Positions 39,924-51,080 of a stretch of DNA of 64,000 nt are shown here, in pieces. Source of the DNA: Symbiodinium microadriaticum (lineage: Eukaryota > Sar > Dinophyceae > Suessiales > Symbiodiniaceae). How positions within the stretch are numbered: position 1 is the stretch's first letter; each line of letters opens with the position of its first letter. The DNA is taken from positions 1 through 64,000 of the forward strand of contig LSRX01000846.1 of assembly GCA_001939145.1 (NCBI GenBank). Reading direction: 5' to 3'. A program made the position numbers and the translations under genes. The notes below the pieces were generated by a model, which saw only the letters and a program-made list of their open reading frames with translations, did not search any database and was not told where the DNA came from.

Positions 39924-39976
39924 TAAAAATTGGACGTCTGACTTCCAAGCTGGACAAACCAAAACTGCCATTGCAG

Positions 39977-40020
39977 CTCGGCAGCAGGCGATGAGATGAT
40001 GCCTCGGCATCTGTGGGACG
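39977..40020 (+). CDS. exon-like island before a TTTAGGG intron
   Basis: Acceptor GCCATTGCAG|C; one base, fourteen codons SAAGDEMMPRHLWD, then one base and the donor GACG|GTTTAT. Phase-compatible with 40099-40196. Confidence 0.42.
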
Positions 40021-40098
40021 GTTTATGGCTTTGGGGTTTTTAAGTTCGGTTTAGGGTTAAGAGTTTAGGGTTTAGGGTGTATAGGGCTGAGGGTTTAG
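40021..40098 (+). other. candidate intron made of TTTAGGG-like repeats
   Basis: 78 bp beginning GTTTATGG and ending GGGTTTAG, made of TTTAGGG, TTTGGGG and TTAAGAG units in sense orientation. Confidence 0.45.
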
Positions 40099-40196
40099 GG
40101 ACGGCAACCCATTCCCATATCAGTAACCTAGACCTCGCAACTACCCTCTGGTCTACCTTAAGTTACCCACTAAAAGGACCATTAGGGCTCCATTAG
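40099..40196 (+). CDS. exon-like island after a TTTAGGG intron
   Basis: Acceptor GGGTTTAG|GG; two bases, then TATHSHISNLDLATTLWSTL, SYPLKGPLGLH and TAG. Joined to 39977-40020 it gives one open frame (HLWD-G-TATH). Product unknown. Confidence 0.42.
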
Positions 40197-41816
40197 AAGG
40201 CCCTTGAGGGGTCCTGGAACAAGCCCTTTAACATATCGATTGGCGGGCCATCTCATGCACCCGATCACAGTCCCCCCGTCTGTCCGACACCTTGAACCCC
40301 GAACCCTAAAAGCCCAAGACCTAAACCGTAAAACCCCAATCCTCAATTTCAAATTCCTACAAGTGCATCCGAAGCCTAAAGCCCTTTTGCCCTAAGGCTT
40401 CCTAGGGCTTCATGAAGCTTTAAGGCTTAAAGCCCATAGTTCTAGAGCCGTGAACTGTAGAGCCGTACTACAGGGACCCTAGAACAGGGTTTTGGGTCGA
40501 TGCTATGAGGCAAGTATAGTGGGGGCTAATATCACTTGGTATTCCGAGTCCTATACCGAACCACCGAGTATCCTTGTAGGAACTCTCGAAGAACCTTTGA
40601 AGGAACCCGTTTTTCCAAGAGCGTGTCAGGCAAAAAACCAACATCCTAAGCCAAAAAGCCCTGCAGCTAATGAAGCTTAAACCCCAAACCTTTTTAATCC
40701 GTGAACCAAACCCTAACCCTGAACCTCAAACACTAAACCCTGAACTCGGAACCCAAAAACCCCCACAAGCCCCCACATATCCAAGGGGCTTCTCAGACCA
40801 AATGGTGTCCATCAGCGGGCCGGCCAAGCCTTGTTTCGCGTGATCGCCGAGGTTTCACGCAGGCTTGAACCCCGGAACCTAAACACCCCTACGCCTAAAG
40901 CCTTAAATCCCTCAACCCTAAAAATGGCCCAAGTCTGCTCCAAGGTTGAGGTGTAGGGTTTAGGGCTTTAGGGATTGGGGGTTTCGCGGCTTGGAGTTTA
41001 GGGGTTTAGGGTTTAGGGTGAGGGTTCCCCTAAACCCTAAACCCTAAACCATGGCCGCCCAAACCGAGGGGCCTTGACAGCTCGATCAAGGCTTGGATTG
41101 TAGGCTGGTCCCAGAGAACCCAATACCCCTTAATTAAGGAATATATAAGCGACACAAGCACGTACGAAAGTGTGGGGTCTGGGTGACTTCTACCTGTGGG
41201 AGAATTCAGGAAATTTGGGCCTGTAGTCCATGTGTTCATTCAATGTCTTAAGCCCTAAACTCTATATAATACTATAGGACTTAGGGACTATAACCCCTAA
41301 ACCCTTTACCCTGACCCTAGCTTTGAGTCTGGGATCGAGCTTGTGGGGCTGTTCCAGAGTCTCGACTGGGTTTCAGGTTCCATAAGCCCCAAAATTCCAA
41401 GTACCCAGTAACCACATACTCTCCCAAATATTAAGCTAGATTACTATTATGCGTAGCCAAAGGTACCCGATTATTGGGTCCTTTGGACCCTTAGGGAAGG
41501 GTTCTACAATGACCCAGGTCCCGGGGTTCTAGTGATCACAGGAGACCAGCGACTCAAAACAAGAAAGGAGCAAGAGCAAGAGAGGCAGGAAGAGGCAAAC
41601 TCCGAAAAACCTCAAACCCTCACTAAGGGTCTTGGGATCCTAGACCCTATAAGTCCTAAACCCTAATAAACCCAAATAAACCCAAATAAACCCTTATAAA
41701 CCCTAATAAACCCTAGACCGCTTTGGGTTCAGGGGCTCCGGTTGCTGTTCAGTTCCACTGGTGGGGGGGCCCTCTTTTCAAGCACCCTGGGAACTTGCCA
41801 AGCTCCCTTTTTTCTC
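40197..41816. other. no gene supported
   Basis: Degenerate CCCTAAA/TTTAGGG pieces (40690-40760, 40950-41060 with an inversion near 41025, 41640-41715 as CCCTAATAAA variants), a partial family-5 element (41110-41147) and short frames. Confidence 0.5.
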
Positions 41817-41970
41817 CGGGGCACCCAGTTACCCCTTAATAATATGGGTTTAGGGTTTAGCATGGTTTAGGGTTTAGGGCTCAGAATTTAGGTAGCCACT
41901 TTCTTAATATTCGATTGCAATAACCAGGCAAACCTGTTAGAAAAGGGCAAGAGAGGGTACCAGTGGCTTA
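41817..41970. repeat. palindromic element, family 6, with TTTAGGG array inside
   Basis: CCCTTAATAATATGGG and TTTCTTAATATTCGATT match 6779-6888, but about 45 bp of TTTAGGG-like DNA separates them here. Confidence 0.8.
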
Positions 41971-42099
41971 GACTGGGCGCTTGTGAAGGGATTTAGCTTA
42001 AGTTACCATAATAGTCATTATGGTGATCTATATCCAACAATAGGGTTTCGAAACAAAATGGTAAATCTAAGCTGGAATCGGATACCCTGTCTTTAGGTC

Positions 42100-42225
42100 A
42101 GCTCCTCGGCTGGTTTAGGGTTTAGGGGTTTAGGGGTCTAGGATTTAGCGGTTTAAGGGTTTAGGGGTTTAGGATTTAGGGGTTTAGGGTTTAGGGGTTT
42201 AGGATCTAAGGGTGTATATGGTTTA
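42100..42225. repeat. TTTAGGGG tract
   Basis: GGTTTAGG and GGGGTTTAGGATTTAGGGG units, roughly 20-bp higher-order repeats. Confidence 0.88.
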
Positions 42226-42933
42226 GGAGAGCTTCTGTTTGGGGCCAAGAGACGCACCTGAGGCACGGCGGGAGGCACCACCGCTTTGCCATCCTTTGAC
42301 GTCCAGAACAAGAGCTCGCCGTTTTCGCTGCCACAGGCCTCATTGGCTCGGGCAGGTGTTCGCACGAGAGGTTGGTGCGTTTGAATTTAGGGGTTTAGGG
42401 TTTAGGCCTTAATTTAATGATTAGAAAATGGCTTTCGGGTATCTTCTACTCTAATTAAAATGAGGAACCCAAGGAATACCATTGTCTTTTACTCCGACCC
42501 CTATAGCATGACATATGGAAGGCAGAACAAGAAAGGGAAACATAACACCAATAGCACGTAGAATTCACGAGATCTGGCAACGGGGTTTCTCTGGTGTTCC
42601 TATAGCACCAGTGTGGCAGACGCATCGATACCAAGGGATGCGACTTGTACAGTAGCGATCGTCGCTGTAGTACTGCCGGAAAAGCAACCGGAGTCGATGT
42701 ACCACAGTCATACAAAACAGCAGCCTTCCATCTCGGCCGATTGCGAGGAATCTTGACCTTACCCAAACTCAACCCTCCCTCAAACCCGAGTATGCCCAGC
42801 GCCCAAGCGCACTGCCAGAGACCCACCAAGTAATCAAATCCTGAATCTACCAGGACGAGCTCCACAAACACCTGAGACCCTACTAGAGCCGCCTGAAGGC
42901 TAGGCCCTAGAAGTCCTTGAGCTGAAACCCTAT

Positions 42934-43036
42934 CTTAGTTGCTGAGTTCATAAGCCAAAAAAAGTCTACACTTTCAGTTTCATAGGGAGTCATATTATCC
43001 CAAAAAGTTCAAAGTGTACTCATTCAGCTGCTAAGC
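42934..43036. repeat. palindromic element, family 13
   Basis: CTTAGTTGCTGAGTTCATAA to ACTCATTCAGCTGCTAAG. The second contig begins inside this element, so its other copy (47449-47544) lacks the first bases. Confidence 0.88.
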
Positions 43037-43792
43037 CATACTCAATCTGCGGCCGAGCTGCGACATACTTCCCGTCGGGAGAGAGGCTGCCGCGCACCGG
43101 ATAGCTGCTGCATTCTACACCCAGCCTTGGGACTTCGACCCTTGGAAGGGTCTGGGGCTTAGGGTTCTGACAGCTTCAGGCGTTTCTATATCTGTAAATG
43201 TGAAGAAACAAGTTCATATAAATATAAAACAATAAGCGAAGATAAATAAAACAATAAGCATGCAAACCCAACTAGAAATAAACATAAGCATGAATATAAA
43301 TACACATCTGAACACATAAGTATATCGAGGAGTACATAAAATAGGTAGATCTACATATATGTGTGTTCATATTCGAGGCATTCGAGGGCTATTTGCCCCT
43401 AGCTCTCTTATTCGCAGCACACAACAGGTTCAACGGCTTTCGGAATTCCGAAGAATCACTTTCCAACCCAGGCGTCAACTTGTGAGAACGGGAACCGCGC
43501 CACCACAACCTCTGAGCCGAGAAGAACCAAAGACCCTAATTACTTAAAATCAAAGAAGGCCACCAAAGCCCGAATATGTGATAGGTATAGTACAAATTAT
43601 TCCCACCTCTACATTACCAAAAGCCCATGAATGCCATGAGGCGTCTTCTGCTGGACCTTCAAGACACCAACTTCTCTGAGCCTAAACGAGCCTAAAAACC
43701 CTGCACTCAAAGCCTACCCCTAAACCCTAAACCCTCCCCGACTCAAAGTCTAACAAGGCCAGGGGACATCTTCTGCTCAACCTTCAAGACAC

Positions 43793-43900
43793 CTGGGCAG
43801 TTTTTTTTAAATAGGGTCCCCTTTTAGATCCCCAATATAGTACGGCAGCCTTACAAACAAGGCCCCTAAAAGGGACCCTAATTTGGAGAACTATCCATAT
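43793..43900. repeat. palindromic element, family 7
   Basis: ATAGGGTCCCCTTTTAGATC, ATAGTACGGCAGCCTTACAA and GGGACCCTAATTTGGAGAAC; repeated at 48301-48408. A second right arm lies at 43975-44010. Confidence 0.85.
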
Positions 43901-44095
43901 AGCACCCTAAACCCTAACCTAAACCCTAAACCCTAACCCCCTTAGAGATCCCTTTAAGGAGCAGCCCAACAGGGCTCCTAAAAGGGACCCTAATTTAGAG
44001 AACTAGACACCTCGTTGCAGCGATGTGAGGCGGATGGTGTGGTCGCGGCAGAAGAGCAGCGCCCAATCATCAGACATAGAGGCCTCAAAGTTGAG

Positions 44096-44193
44096 GATTT
44101 AAGGGTTTAGGGTTTAGGGTTTTGAGTTTAGGGTTTAGGGGTTTAGGGCTTAGGGGTTTAGGGTATAGGGATTAGGGCAGTTTAGGGTTTAGG
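44096..44193. repeat. TTTAGGG tract
   Basis: TTTAGGG and TTTAGGGG units; repeated at 48604-48701. Confidence 0.93.
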
Positions 44194-44353
44194 GGATACA
44201 CACACACACGCATCCTCAACCCTAAATCCTAAACTAGGCATCACGGACGCTTAGAAGGACGAAGGTAGACAGGAAGGCCCTCCCACCTGAACCGAGGTGA
44301 TGCGTCGGCCTTGAAGTAGCTGTTTGGTGACGATCCTGAGGCAGTTCAAGCTC

Positions 44354-44447
44354 TACCTGGACCCGGAATAACCTACTTTTCTCATGACTCATACAAGGAA
44401 CTCATAATAAGGAGCCGTAAAAAGGTAGGTTCTTTAGGGTTCAGGTA
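44354..44447. repeat. palindromic element, family 10
   Basis: TACCTGGACCCGGAATAACC and AAAGGTAGGTTCTTTAGGGT with final GGTA; repeated at 48862-48955. Confidence 0.85.
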
Positions 44448-44814
44448 GGCTTTAGGCTGAGCGTTTTGCTACAGCCGTGTTGACCAAGATTCTCGATCAG
44501 GCTGCATCTAAACGCATCTAAACGACACCCGCCCCACTTGCCAAGCCGTGCGGTTCAAGTACACTTGACATAGATGCGATCGTAAATCTGTGATTGAACG
44601 GTTCTTCTCTCAATACGAAGTTAGCGTTTATGGCCACTGTTACGGCTTTATATCGGGGTCCCTGATTCTCAAACGATATATGCTGAATGACACCGTATGA
44701 GTCTCAAGCGAGAAACACCTCCAAGGTGCACTGAAGCCCAGTCCCGGGGCTGCTTCGGTTTAAAGGTTTCGGAGCAGCAGGATCCCGATGGACAGAACCC
44801 GAAATGAGGTACCC

Positions 44815-44919
44815 TACGGTTGATGATATAAATCCTGCATTACCCTACGGACCCTAAACTATGGGAATTATGGTATATTCCTTATTCGGGGTAATGCTGG
44901 GGTTATATCATCAACCCTA
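44815..44919. repeat. palindromic element, family 8
   Basis: 105 bp, TACGGTTGATGATATAAATC and GGTTATATCATCAACCCTA; repeated at 49323-49427. Confidence 0.92.
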
Positions 44920-45489
44920 GTGTATTCACAAACTTCCACTACAAAGGCATATGATGTAGGACTGTAGGACTTTGGATGAGGAAGTCTCCGTGGCTGACAA
45001 TCCCGGCCAAGCCGGACATCCGTAGTGTGAGCTCTGAATCTGAAACCCTGAACCTGACCCTTAACCCCCAAACCCGAACCCCTGAACCCCTGAAAATTAC
45101 ACCCTAGACCCGTAAAGCCCCGAAACCCTGAACCCGCAAAAACCCGAACACATGAACCCTACAACCTAATTCCCTAAAGGTCTGCTCCCCCGAGCGCCGA
45201 GAGTCTCGAAGGAGTAAATCGCGCTTCCCATGATCTCCGAGCTGGCATAGCTGCGAACCAAACCTTTGGGTTCCCTATAAGGTGTTTTAGGGCTGAGGGT
45301 CATACTTGTAGGGTTGTAACTGCCTATGACTAGAATTGGGTTTTGGGGTCCCTTCGAAAGGGATCCTTAAAGGGGTCTACAAGGGCTACTGGAAGACTTC
45401 GAATAGCGCGTCGGGGCCCATTATACTATAGTAATAACAAGGAGCCCCCAAAAATAGTATTGGTAATTCTTGAAGCCCCTATAGTACGG

Positions 45490-45640
45490 CTGTACCCTAA
45501 ACCCTAAGCCCCTAAACACCTACTCCTAAACCCGAAACCCTAAACCCCAAAACCCTAAACCCTAAACCCCCTTAACCCCAAAACCCTAAACCCCCAACTT
45601 CAAACCTTAACCCCAATGCCTTATAGCCCTAAACCCCGAT
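45490..45640. repeat. CCCTAAA-like tract
   Basis: CCCTAAACC and CCCCAAAACC units; repeated at 49998-50148. Confidence 0.88.
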
Positions 45641-45820
45641 AATTTGGTGGGAGTCGGTGGTCCCAAGCTCCGAGCAATCCACACGCCAAACTCTGAAGCT
45701 GCAACTGCACCTCACCCTCGGTTTAAGTTTAAGGTTTGGGGTTTGAGAGTTTAGGGTTCAAGATTTGGAGCGTCTTAGGGTGCGGTTTTTTGGGGCCTTG
45801 AGGGTTTGCGGTTTAGCTTG

Positions 45821-45914
45821 CTTCCCCAACGAGCCAGGGAAATAAGAGGTTAAATGTTCAGATTGCTATTAAATAGTATAAGAGCCCAAAAAGTTTAAAG
45901 GTTGGGTATTGGAG
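45821..45914. repeat. dispersed element, family 14
   Basis: CTTCCCCAACGAGCCAGGGA through AAAGTTTAAAGGTTGGGTAT; related to 55924-56020 and repeated at 50329-50422. Confidence 0.75.
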
Positions 45915-46230
45915 TACGAATGTAAGGGGCCTGACTGACTAGACTAGTGTTTTGGGTGGTCTGTTGTGCTTATAGCTATGAAGGATTTTATCTTACGCTG
46001 ATGTAGGGACATTCTGAGGGTATATCTATCTCGAGCAACTTCGAGCTTGGGACAGGCAGCAGCTGTGTAGCCGCTGGCCGTAGCATGAGAATGTCAGGTC
46101 TTGCTAGTCTGGGGCTGAAACGATTCGAGAGTTTTCGAAGATAACTGACCCCCTCAATCATAGGATACGTTTTGTTGTTGTTCATCTTCGTATAACTATT
46201 AACTGTGCCCCTAAACTATGGGACGCTTAC

Positions 46231-46372
46231 TAGGAGTACCCCAATTGTCATCTCCCTTTTGAGGGTTCCGGTCGGCACCAGACTTTAAAAAGGTTCGCAG
46301 CACGTGACATTGAGATTGTGCGCGGGTTGCATGTCGACAGATTAGGATCATCATGGCATGGTTGCAGCACTG
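46231..46372 (-). CDS. possible ankyrin-repeat exon
   Basis: Acceptor CTTATCAG|CAG, donor CCTA|GTAAGC (a strong donor). The 47 codons end HVLRTFLKSGADRNPQKGDD then NWGTP, which fits the ankyrin pattern V-x-x-L-L-x-x-G-A-D-x-N ... D-x-x-G-x-T-P-L. Identical copy at 50739-50880. Conflicts with the plus-strand reading at 46346-46457; only one can be right. Confidence 0.35.
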
Positions 46373-46457
46373 CTGATAAGCTTTAACTACGAGTCGTTCC
46401 CGCATGGCAAACAGCCAGGCAGCTCGCTGAAAGACCTTGCAGGCTATCAGGGTCAGG
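46346..46457 (+). CDS. competing plus-strand exon reading
   Basis: CAGATTAG|GAT then codons including MVAALLISFNYESFPHGKQP and GSSLKDLAGYQGQ, with donor CAGG|GTTTAGGG in a telomere-like repeat. Identical copy at 50854-50965. Antisense to the possible ankyrin exon. Confidence 0.3.
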
Positions 46458-46465
46458 GTTTAGGG

Positions 46466-47448
46466 NNNNNNNNNNNNNNNNNNNNNNNNNNNNNNNNNNN
46501 NNNNNNNNNNNNNNNNNNNNNNNNNNNNNNNNNNNNNNNNNNNNNNNNNNNNNNNNNNNNNNNNNNNNNNNNNNNNNNNNNNNNNNNNNNNNNNNNNNNN
46601 NNNNNNNNNNNNNNNNNNNNNNNNNNNNNNNNNNNNNNNNNNNNNNNNNNNNNNNNNNNNNNNNNNNNNNNNNNNNNNNNNNNNNNNNNNNNNNNNNNNN
46701 NNNNNNNNNNNNNNNNNNNNNNNNNNNNNNNNNNNNNNNNNNNNNNNNNNNNNNNNNNNNNNNNNNNNNNNNNNNNNNNNNNNNNNNNNNNNNNNNNNNN
46801 NNNNNNNNNNNNNNNNNNNNNNNNNNNNNNNNNNNNNNNNNNNNNNNNNNNNNNNNNNNNNNNNNNNNNNNNNNNNNNNNNNNNNNNNNNNNNNNNNNNN
46901 NNNNNNNNNNNNNNNNNNNNNNNNNNNNNNNNNNNNNNNNNNNNNNNNNNNNNNNNNNNNNNNNNNNNNNNNNNNNNNNNNNNNNNNNNNNNNNNNNNNN
47001 NNNNNNNNNNNNNNNNNNNNNNNNNNNNNNNNNNNNNNNNNNNNNNNNNNNNNNNNNNNNNNNNNNNNNNNNNNNNNNNNNNNNNNNNNNNNNNNNNNNN
47101 NNNNNNNNNNNNNNNNNNNNNNNNNNNNNNNNNNNNNNNNNNNNNNNNNNNNNNNNNNNNNNNNNNNNNNNNNNNNNNNNNNNNNNNNNNNNNNNNNNNN
47201 NNNNNNNNNNNNNNNNNNNNNNNNNNNNNNNNNNNNNNNNNNNNNNNNNNNNNNNNNNNNNNNNNNNNNNNNNNNNNNNNNNNNNNNNNNNNNNNNNNNN
47301 NNNNNNNNNNNNNNNNNNNNNNNNNNNNNNNNNNNNNNNNNNNNNNNNNNNNNNNNNNNNNNNNNNNNNNNNNNNNNNNNNNNNNNNNNNNNNNNNNNNN
47401 NNNNNNNNNNNNNNNNNNNNNNNNNNNNNNNNNNNNNNNNNNNNNNNN
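46466..47448. other. assembly gap (983 N)
   Basis: Unbroken run of N. The flanking sequence indicates overlapping contig ends rather than missing sequence. Long frames of X across it are meaningless. Confidence 1.
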
Positions 47449-50400
47449 GCTGAGTTCATAAGCCAAAAAAAGTCTACACTTTCAGTTTCATAGGGAGTCA
47501 TATTATCCCAAAAAGTTCAAAGTGTACTCATTCAGCTGCTAAGCCATACTCAATCTGCGGCCGAGCTGCGACATACTTCCCGTCGGGAGAGAGGCTGCCG
47601 CGCACCGGATAGCTGCTGCATTCTACACCCAGCCTTGGGACTTCGACCCTTGGAAGGGTCTGGGGCTTAGGGTTCTGACAGCTTCAGGCGTTTCTATATC
47701 TGTAAATGTGAAGAAACAAGTTCATATAAATATAAAACAATAAGCGAAGATAAATAAAACAATAAGCATGCAAACCCAACTAGAAATAAACATAAGCATG
47801 AATATAAATACACATCTGAACACATAAGTATATCGAGGAGTACATAAAATAGGTAGATCTACATATATGTGTGTTCATATTCGAGGCATTCGAGGGCTAT
47901 TTGCCCCTAGCTCTCTTATTCGCAGCACACAACAGGTTCAACGGCTTTCGGAATTCCGAAGAATCACTTTCCAACCCAGGCGTCAACTTGTGAGAACGGG
48001 AACCGCGCCACCACAACCTCTGAGCCGAGAAGAACCAAAGACCCTAATTACTTAAAATCAAAGAAGGCCACCAAAGCCCGAATATGTGATAGGTATAGTA
48101 CAAATTATTCCCACCTCTACATTACCAAAAGCCCATGAATGCCATGAGGCGTCTTCTGCTGGACCTTCAAGACACCAACTTCTCTGAGCCTAAACGAGCC
48201 TAAAAACCCTGCACTCAAAGCCTACCCCTAAACCCTAAACCCTCCCCGACTCAAAGTCTAACAAGGCCAGGGGACATCTTCTGCTCAACCTTCAAGACAC
48301 CTGGGCAGTTTTTTTTAAATAGGGTCCCCTTTTAGATCCCCAATATAGTACGGCAGCCTTACAAACAAGGCCCCTAAAAGGGACCCTAATTTGGAGAACT
48401 ATCCATATAGCACCCTAAACCCTAACCTAAACCCTAAACCCTAACCCCCTTAGAGATCCCTTTAAGGAGCAGCCCAACAGGGCTCCTAAAAGGGACCCTA
48501 ATTTAGAGAACTAGACACCTCGTTGCAGCGATGTGAGGCGGATGGTGTGGTCGCGGCAGAAGAGCAGCGCCCAATCATCAGACATAGAGGCCTCAAAGTT
48601 GAGGATTTAAGGGTTTAGGGTTTAGGGTTTTGAGTTTAGGGTTTAGGGGTTTAGGGCTTAGGGGTTTAGGGTATAGGGATTAGGGCAGTTTAGGGTTTAG
48701 GGGATACACACACACACGCATCCTCAACCCTAAATCCTAAACTAGGCATCACGGACGCTTAGAAGGACGAAGGTAGACAGGAAGGCCCTCCCACCTGAAC
48801 CGAGGTGATGCGTCGGCCTTGAAGTAGCTGTTTGGTGACGATCCTGAGGCAGTTCAAGCTCTACCTGGACCCGGAATAACCTACTTTTCTCATGACTCAT
48901 ACAAGGAACTCATAATAAGGAGCCGTAAAAAGGTAGGTTCTTTAGGGTTCAGGTAGGCTTTAGGCTGAGCGTTTTGCTACAGCCGTGTTGACCAAGATTC
49001 TCGATCAGGCTGCATCTAAACGCATCTAAACGACACCCGCCCCACTTGCCAAGCCGTGCGGTTCAAGTACACTTGACATAGATGCGATCGTAAATCTGTG
49101 ATTGAACGGTTCTTCTCTCAATACGAAGTTAGCGTTTATGGCCACTGTTACGGCTTTATATCGGGGTCCCTGATTCTCAAACGATATATGCTGAATGACA
49201 CCGTATGAGTCTCAAGCGAGAAACACCTCCAAGGTGCACTGAAGCCCAGTCCCGGGGCTGCTTCGGTTTAAAGGTTTCGGAGCAGCAGGATCCCGATGGA
49301 CAGAACCCGAAATGAGGTACCCTACGGTTGATGATATAAATCCTGCATTACCCTACGGACCCTAAACTATGGGAATTATGGTATATTCCTTATTCGGGGT
49401 AATGCTGGGGTTATATCATCAACCCTAGTGTATTCACAAACTTCCACTACAAAGGCATATGATGTAGGACTGTAGGACTTTGGATGAGGAAGTCTCCGTG
49501 GCTGACAATCCCGGCCAAGCCGGACATCCGTAGTGTGAGCTCTGAATCTGAAACCCTGAACCTGACCCTTAACCCCCAAACCCGAACCCCTGAACCCCTG
49601 AAAATTACACCCTAGACCCGTAAAGCCCCGAAACCCTGAACCCGCAAAAACCCGAACACATGAACCCTACAACCTAATTCCCTAAAGGTCTGCTCCCCCG
49701 AGCGCCGAGAGTCTCGAAGGAGTAAATCGCGCTTCCCATGATCTCCGAGCTGGCATAGCTGCGAACCAAACCTTTGGGTTCCCTATAAGGTGTTTTAGGG
49801 CTGAGGGTCATACTTGTAGGGTTGTAACTGCCTATGACTAGAATTGGGTTTTGGGGTCCCTTCGAAAGGGATCCTTAAAGGGGTCTACAAGGGCTACTGG
49901 AAGACTTCGAATAGCGCGTCGGGGCCCATTATACTATAGTAATAACAAGGAGCCCCCAAAAATAGTATTGGTAATTCTTGAAGCCCCTATAGTACGGCTG
50001 TACCCTAAACCCTAAGCCCCTAAACACCTACTCCTAAACCCGAAACCCTAAACCCCAAAACCCTAAACCCTAAACCCCCTTAACCCCAAAACCCTAAACC
50101 CCCAACTTCAAACCTTAACCCCAATGCCTTATAGCCCTAAACCCCGATAATTTGGTGGGAGTCGGTGGTCCCAAGCTCCGAGCAATCCACACGCCAAACT
50201 CTGAAGCTGCAACTGCACCTCACCCTCGGTTTAAGTTTAAGGTTTGGGGTTTGAGAGTTTAGGGTTCAAGATTTGGAGCGTCTTAGGGTGCGGTTTTTTG
50301 GGGCCTTGAGGGTTTGCGGTTTAGCTTGCTTCCCCAACGAGCCAGGGAAATAAGAGGTTAAATGTTCAGATTGCTATTAAATAGTATAAGAGCCCAAAAA

Positions 50401-50973
50401 GTTTAAAGGTTGGGTATTGGAGTACGAATGTAAGGGGCCTGACTGACTAGACTAGTGTTTTGGGTGGTCTGTTGTGCTTATAGCTATGAAGGATTTTATC
50501 TTACGCTGATGTAGGGACATTCTGAGGGTATATCTATCTCGAGCAACTTCGAGCTTGGGACAGGCAGCAGCTGTGTAGCCGCTGGCCGTAGCATGAGAAT
50601 GTCAGGTCTTGCTAGTCTGGGGCTGAAACGATTCGAGAGTTTTCGAAGATAACTGACCCCCTCAATCATAGGATACGTTTTGTTGTTGTTCATCTTCGTA
50701 TAACTATTAACTGTGCCCCTAAACTATGGGACGCTTACTAGGAGTACCCCAATTGTCATCTCCCTTTTGAGGGTTCCGGTCGGCACCAGACTTTAAAAAG
50801 GTTCGCAGCACGTGACATTGAGATTGTGCGCGGGTTGCATGTCGACAGATTAGGATCATCATGGCATGGTTGCAGCACTGCTGATAAGCTTTAACTACGA
50901 GTCGTTCCCGCATGGCAAACAGCCAGGCAGCTCGCTGAAAGACCTTGCAGGCTATCAGGGTCAGGGTTTAGGG
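47449..50973. repeat. first 3,525 bp of the right contig, copy of 42941-46465
   Basis: Starts at GCTGAGTTCATAAGCC exactly at the gap edge and is collinear with the left copy to its end; unique sequence resumes within a TTTAGGG tract. Confidence 0.95.
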
Positions 50974-51080
50974 TTTAGGGGTTTAGGGGTTTAGGGGTTT
51001 AGGGGCTTAGGGTTTAGGGGTTTAGGGGTTTAGGGGTTTTAGGAGTTTTAGGGGTTTAGGGTTAAGGGTTTAGGGGCGTA
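50964..51080. repeat. TTTAGGGG tract
   Basis: About fourteen TTTAGGG or TTTAGGGG units. The left contig breaks in the same array after the first unit, a likely cause of the assembly break. Confidence 0.95.

Larger units (their letters stand above)
42941..46465. repeat. terminal 3,525 bp of the left contig, repeated after the gap
   Basis: Compared at many places with 47449-50973, offset exactly 4,508, with no difference seen. Ends in TTTAGGG directly at the N run. Confidence 0.95.

Noticed and set aside
46358-47501. Three ORFs of 337-372 codons across the gap
   Set aside because: They consist almost wholly of N.
42941-50973. A genuine 3.5-kb tandem duplication
   Set aside because: It ends exactly at both sides of the N run and shows no differences, which fits unmerged contig ends.
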